From an uncultured Prevotellaceae bacterium (GTDB lineage: Bacteria; Bacteroidota; Bacteroidia; Bacteroidales; Muribaculaceae), in contig CAMJXD010000008.1 in NCBI GenBank assembly GCA_946409635.1, positions 1 to 64,000 on the forward strand: a DNA stretch of 64,000 bases, written 5' to 3'. The position numbers and the translations under genes are program-made. The notes beneath the pieces were generated by a model that was given only the letters and a program-made list of their open reading frames with translations, was not told the DNA's origin and ran no database searches. Of this stretch, positions 62,515 through 64,000 are shown piece after piece (the first letter of the stretch is position 1; each line of letters starts with the position of its first letter).

Positions 62515-64000
62515 TTAGAATCTCATGCCCAGGGTGAGCGAGAAGCGGTTGTTGTGATCCTTGACGTCGGCACTGACGTTAGGCTCATAGCCATACTGGT
62601 CGTTGATGGGCGAGAAGGCATTGTAGACGCTCGTGCGGATCTTGTGCACATAGGCCAGGTCGGTGTAGAACTTCTTGTAGCGATAACCCACACCACAGGT
62701 GATGTTCTGGACCGAATTGTCATACTGGTAGGCAGGATTGGTGCCCACGGTGGCAATATTGTAGTCATAGTTATCAACACCCTTCTCGACCTGGGTGGTC
62801 TTGTAGCTGTAGCCGGCACGCAGGCTCCAGTTGGGATTGAGGCGATACTCGCCACCGATGCGTATGATGTGGGAAGGCTTGAAGTAGTTCTTCACGTTAT
62901 CGGTCACATCAGGATAGTCGTTGTTGCGGTCATCGCCGATGCGCATCGTCTCGTTAGCTACATACTCATAGTCGAGGCTGACGATGCCACTGGTGCCAAT
63001 CACACCAGCCACGCTGCCCATGAAGTGCCAGGGCGTCTTGATGGTGTAGGTGCTGGAATAGTCATAACCGTCGTTGCTGCCCTTGTGGGCACTGTAGAGC
63101 ATGTTGCCGTCCTGATAGGCCTTGAGCGATGCGTTCACATAGTAGGTGTCACGCATGTCATAGTAGGTGGGCGTGTGGAAGGCGGCTCCAATGCGCAGTG
63201 CCTGAACGGGACGCCAGATGAGTCCCAGCTTGAAGTTGACACCTGTACCCTCGGAGTGCAGGTGGTTGTAGAGCCCCCAGTCGGCACGCGTGTTGTCGTT
63301 GACGATGGGGCTTAACAGCAGATCACCGTCATCAGCCATGACGTAGGCATTGGTCAGGTCCTCCTCGTAGGACTGGAAACTCCTGTAATCCAGGTCAAGG
63401 ATTCCGAAGTCAAGGCCGAAGTAGAGCTTGTTGGCGATATTACCGCCGAAGGCGATGTTGTATTCGTCGGCATGACCGCGCTCGTCCACCTCGTAGTAGG
63501 CATCGCCCCTAGTGCCCTGGCCAAACAGGCCCTGCATGTAGTCGTTGTTGGCATTGATGATGCCCACGTAGCCACCGTTGTTGGTCTTCATGTCGTAGGT
63601 CGTCACTGCTGCCCAGGGAGCGTAGCCGTCAAAGTAGGGATTGAAGTCATCGGTCCAGTAGAGGTCACGCTCGGAGTAGCCCGGCATATTGACAAACTCG
63701 TCGGCGATAAAGTTACTCATCGAAGTGGGAATACTGCCCACACCGCCGATGTAGTGGCGGTTGAACGACTGCAAGCGGTTGTAGGTAAAACCGAAGTTCA
63801 GGTTGGGAACCGACTCGGAATTGAGGCGGATAGACCCCACATAGCCCACGTTGTTGACATTGAATTTGGTCTCGTTGAGCTTGTCAACGCCAGCCTTGGT
63901 GCTGTTGAAGTCGAGACTGAAGGTTATACCCAGGTCAGAGCTGCGATAGACACCGATGCCCGCAGGATTCTGGGTAAGCGTCGACAGATCTCCACCCAGG
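62515..64000 (-). CDS. OmpP1/FadL/TodX-family outer membrane protein, partial at right edge
   Basis: The open frame continues to the window edge, so the N-terminus (signal peptide) is missing; about 494 codons are present. The first visible residues, LGGDLSTLTQNPAGIGVYRS, are the typical hatch-domain motif of Bacteroidetes OmpP1/FadL proteins. The rest alternates aromatic beta strands and ends in LGMRF, with the C-terminal Phe usual for outer-membrane barrels. Family members import hydrophobic substrates such as fatty acids; the substrate here is unknown. An internal Val-Gly-Tyr near 63849 could be mistaken for a start. Confidence 0.9.
   Translation of the reverse strand, partial: LGGDLSTLTQNPAGIGVYRSSDLGITFSLDFNSTKAGVDKLNETKFNVNNVGYVGSIRLNSESVPNLNFGFTYNRLQSFNRHYIGGVGSIPTSMSNFIADEFVNMPGYSERDLYWTDDFNPYFDGYAPWAAVTTYDMKTNNGGYVGIINANNDYMQGLFGQGTRGDAYYEVDERGHADEYNIAFGGNIANKLYFGLDFGILDLDYRSFQSYEEDLTNAYVMADDGDLLLSPIVNDNTRADWGLYNHLHSEGTGVNFKLGLIWRPVQALRIGAAFHTPTYYDMRDTYYVNASLKAYQDGNMLYSAHKGSNDGYDYSSTYTIKTPWHFMGSVAGVIGTSGIVSLDYEYVANETMRIGDDRNNDYPDVTDNVKNYFKPSHIIRIGGEYRLNPNWSLRAGYSYKTTQVEKGVDNYDYNIATVGTNPAYQYDNSVQNITCGVGYRYKKFYTDLAYVHKIRTSVYNAFSPINDQYGYEPNVSADVKDHNNRFSLTLGMRF

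Overview
The window looks like a chromosomal segment of a gut-type Bacteroidales bacterium (Muribaculaceae/Prevotellaceae-like; the family is inference). Three things point there. Many genes are preceded by Bacteroidetes-type promoters (TAnnTTTG at -7, sometimes TTTG about 19 nt upstream) and almost none by a Shine-Dalgarno. The gene families are typical (OmpP1/FadL porin, DUF5103 protein, NspC, YugP-type metallopeptidase, LtaS-like sulfatase, IgA-type M64 peptidase, GH53). Several proteins carry dockerin-like GDVNxDGxVNITD repeats, which are common in this order. No rRNA, tRNA or CRISPR array was found.

Layout. 1-3.2 kb: edge of an integrated element (AAA ATPase cut by the window end, tyrosine recombinase, gene-poor putative attachment region). 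3.3-9.5 kb: dapF, a PatB/MalY-type lyase, an M1 aminopeptidase and an NhaC antiporter. 9.5-12 kb: groES-groEL, then a gap with a decayed gene end. 12-17 kb: WG-repeat lipoprotein and the preQ1 pathway split into queD-queE (+) and queC-queF (-), with fabD between. 17-18.2 kb: a second, frameshifted 5' copy of queF fused inside a dockerin repeat to a SUMF1-like domain. 18.3-30.1 kb: a long minus-strand series (GATase, HD protein, MlaE/MlaF-type ABC pair, atypical LuxR regulator with a hemerythrin protein, LtaS-like sulfatase, UmuD, MBL hydrolase, lipoproteins, Crp regulator, hisS, zinc peptidase). 30.4-40.5 kb: lipoproteins, GNAT, M3 peptidase, mutS2, a C1 peptidase, ridA, gpmI. 40.6-49.5 kb: three paralogous subtilases and a GH53 galactanase, all ending in dockerin-like repeats. 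49.6-64 kb: holA, M64 peptidase, a PD-(D/E)XK protein, pcrA, nspC, DUF5103, a Ca/Na antiporter, alaS, merR and a FadL porin cut by the right edge.

How the genes fit together. Most of the window is core metabolism and housekeeping. The accessory and most interesting parts are the integrase boundary, the queF-dockerin-SUMF1 chimera, the dockerin-tailed secreted hydrolase cluster, the hemerythrin plus degenerate-receiver regulator pair, a promoter-terminator unit that may be a small RNA, and a dispersed ACTGAAA-rich intergenic repeat placed just before start codons. All family calls come from reading motifs by eye; no database search was run.
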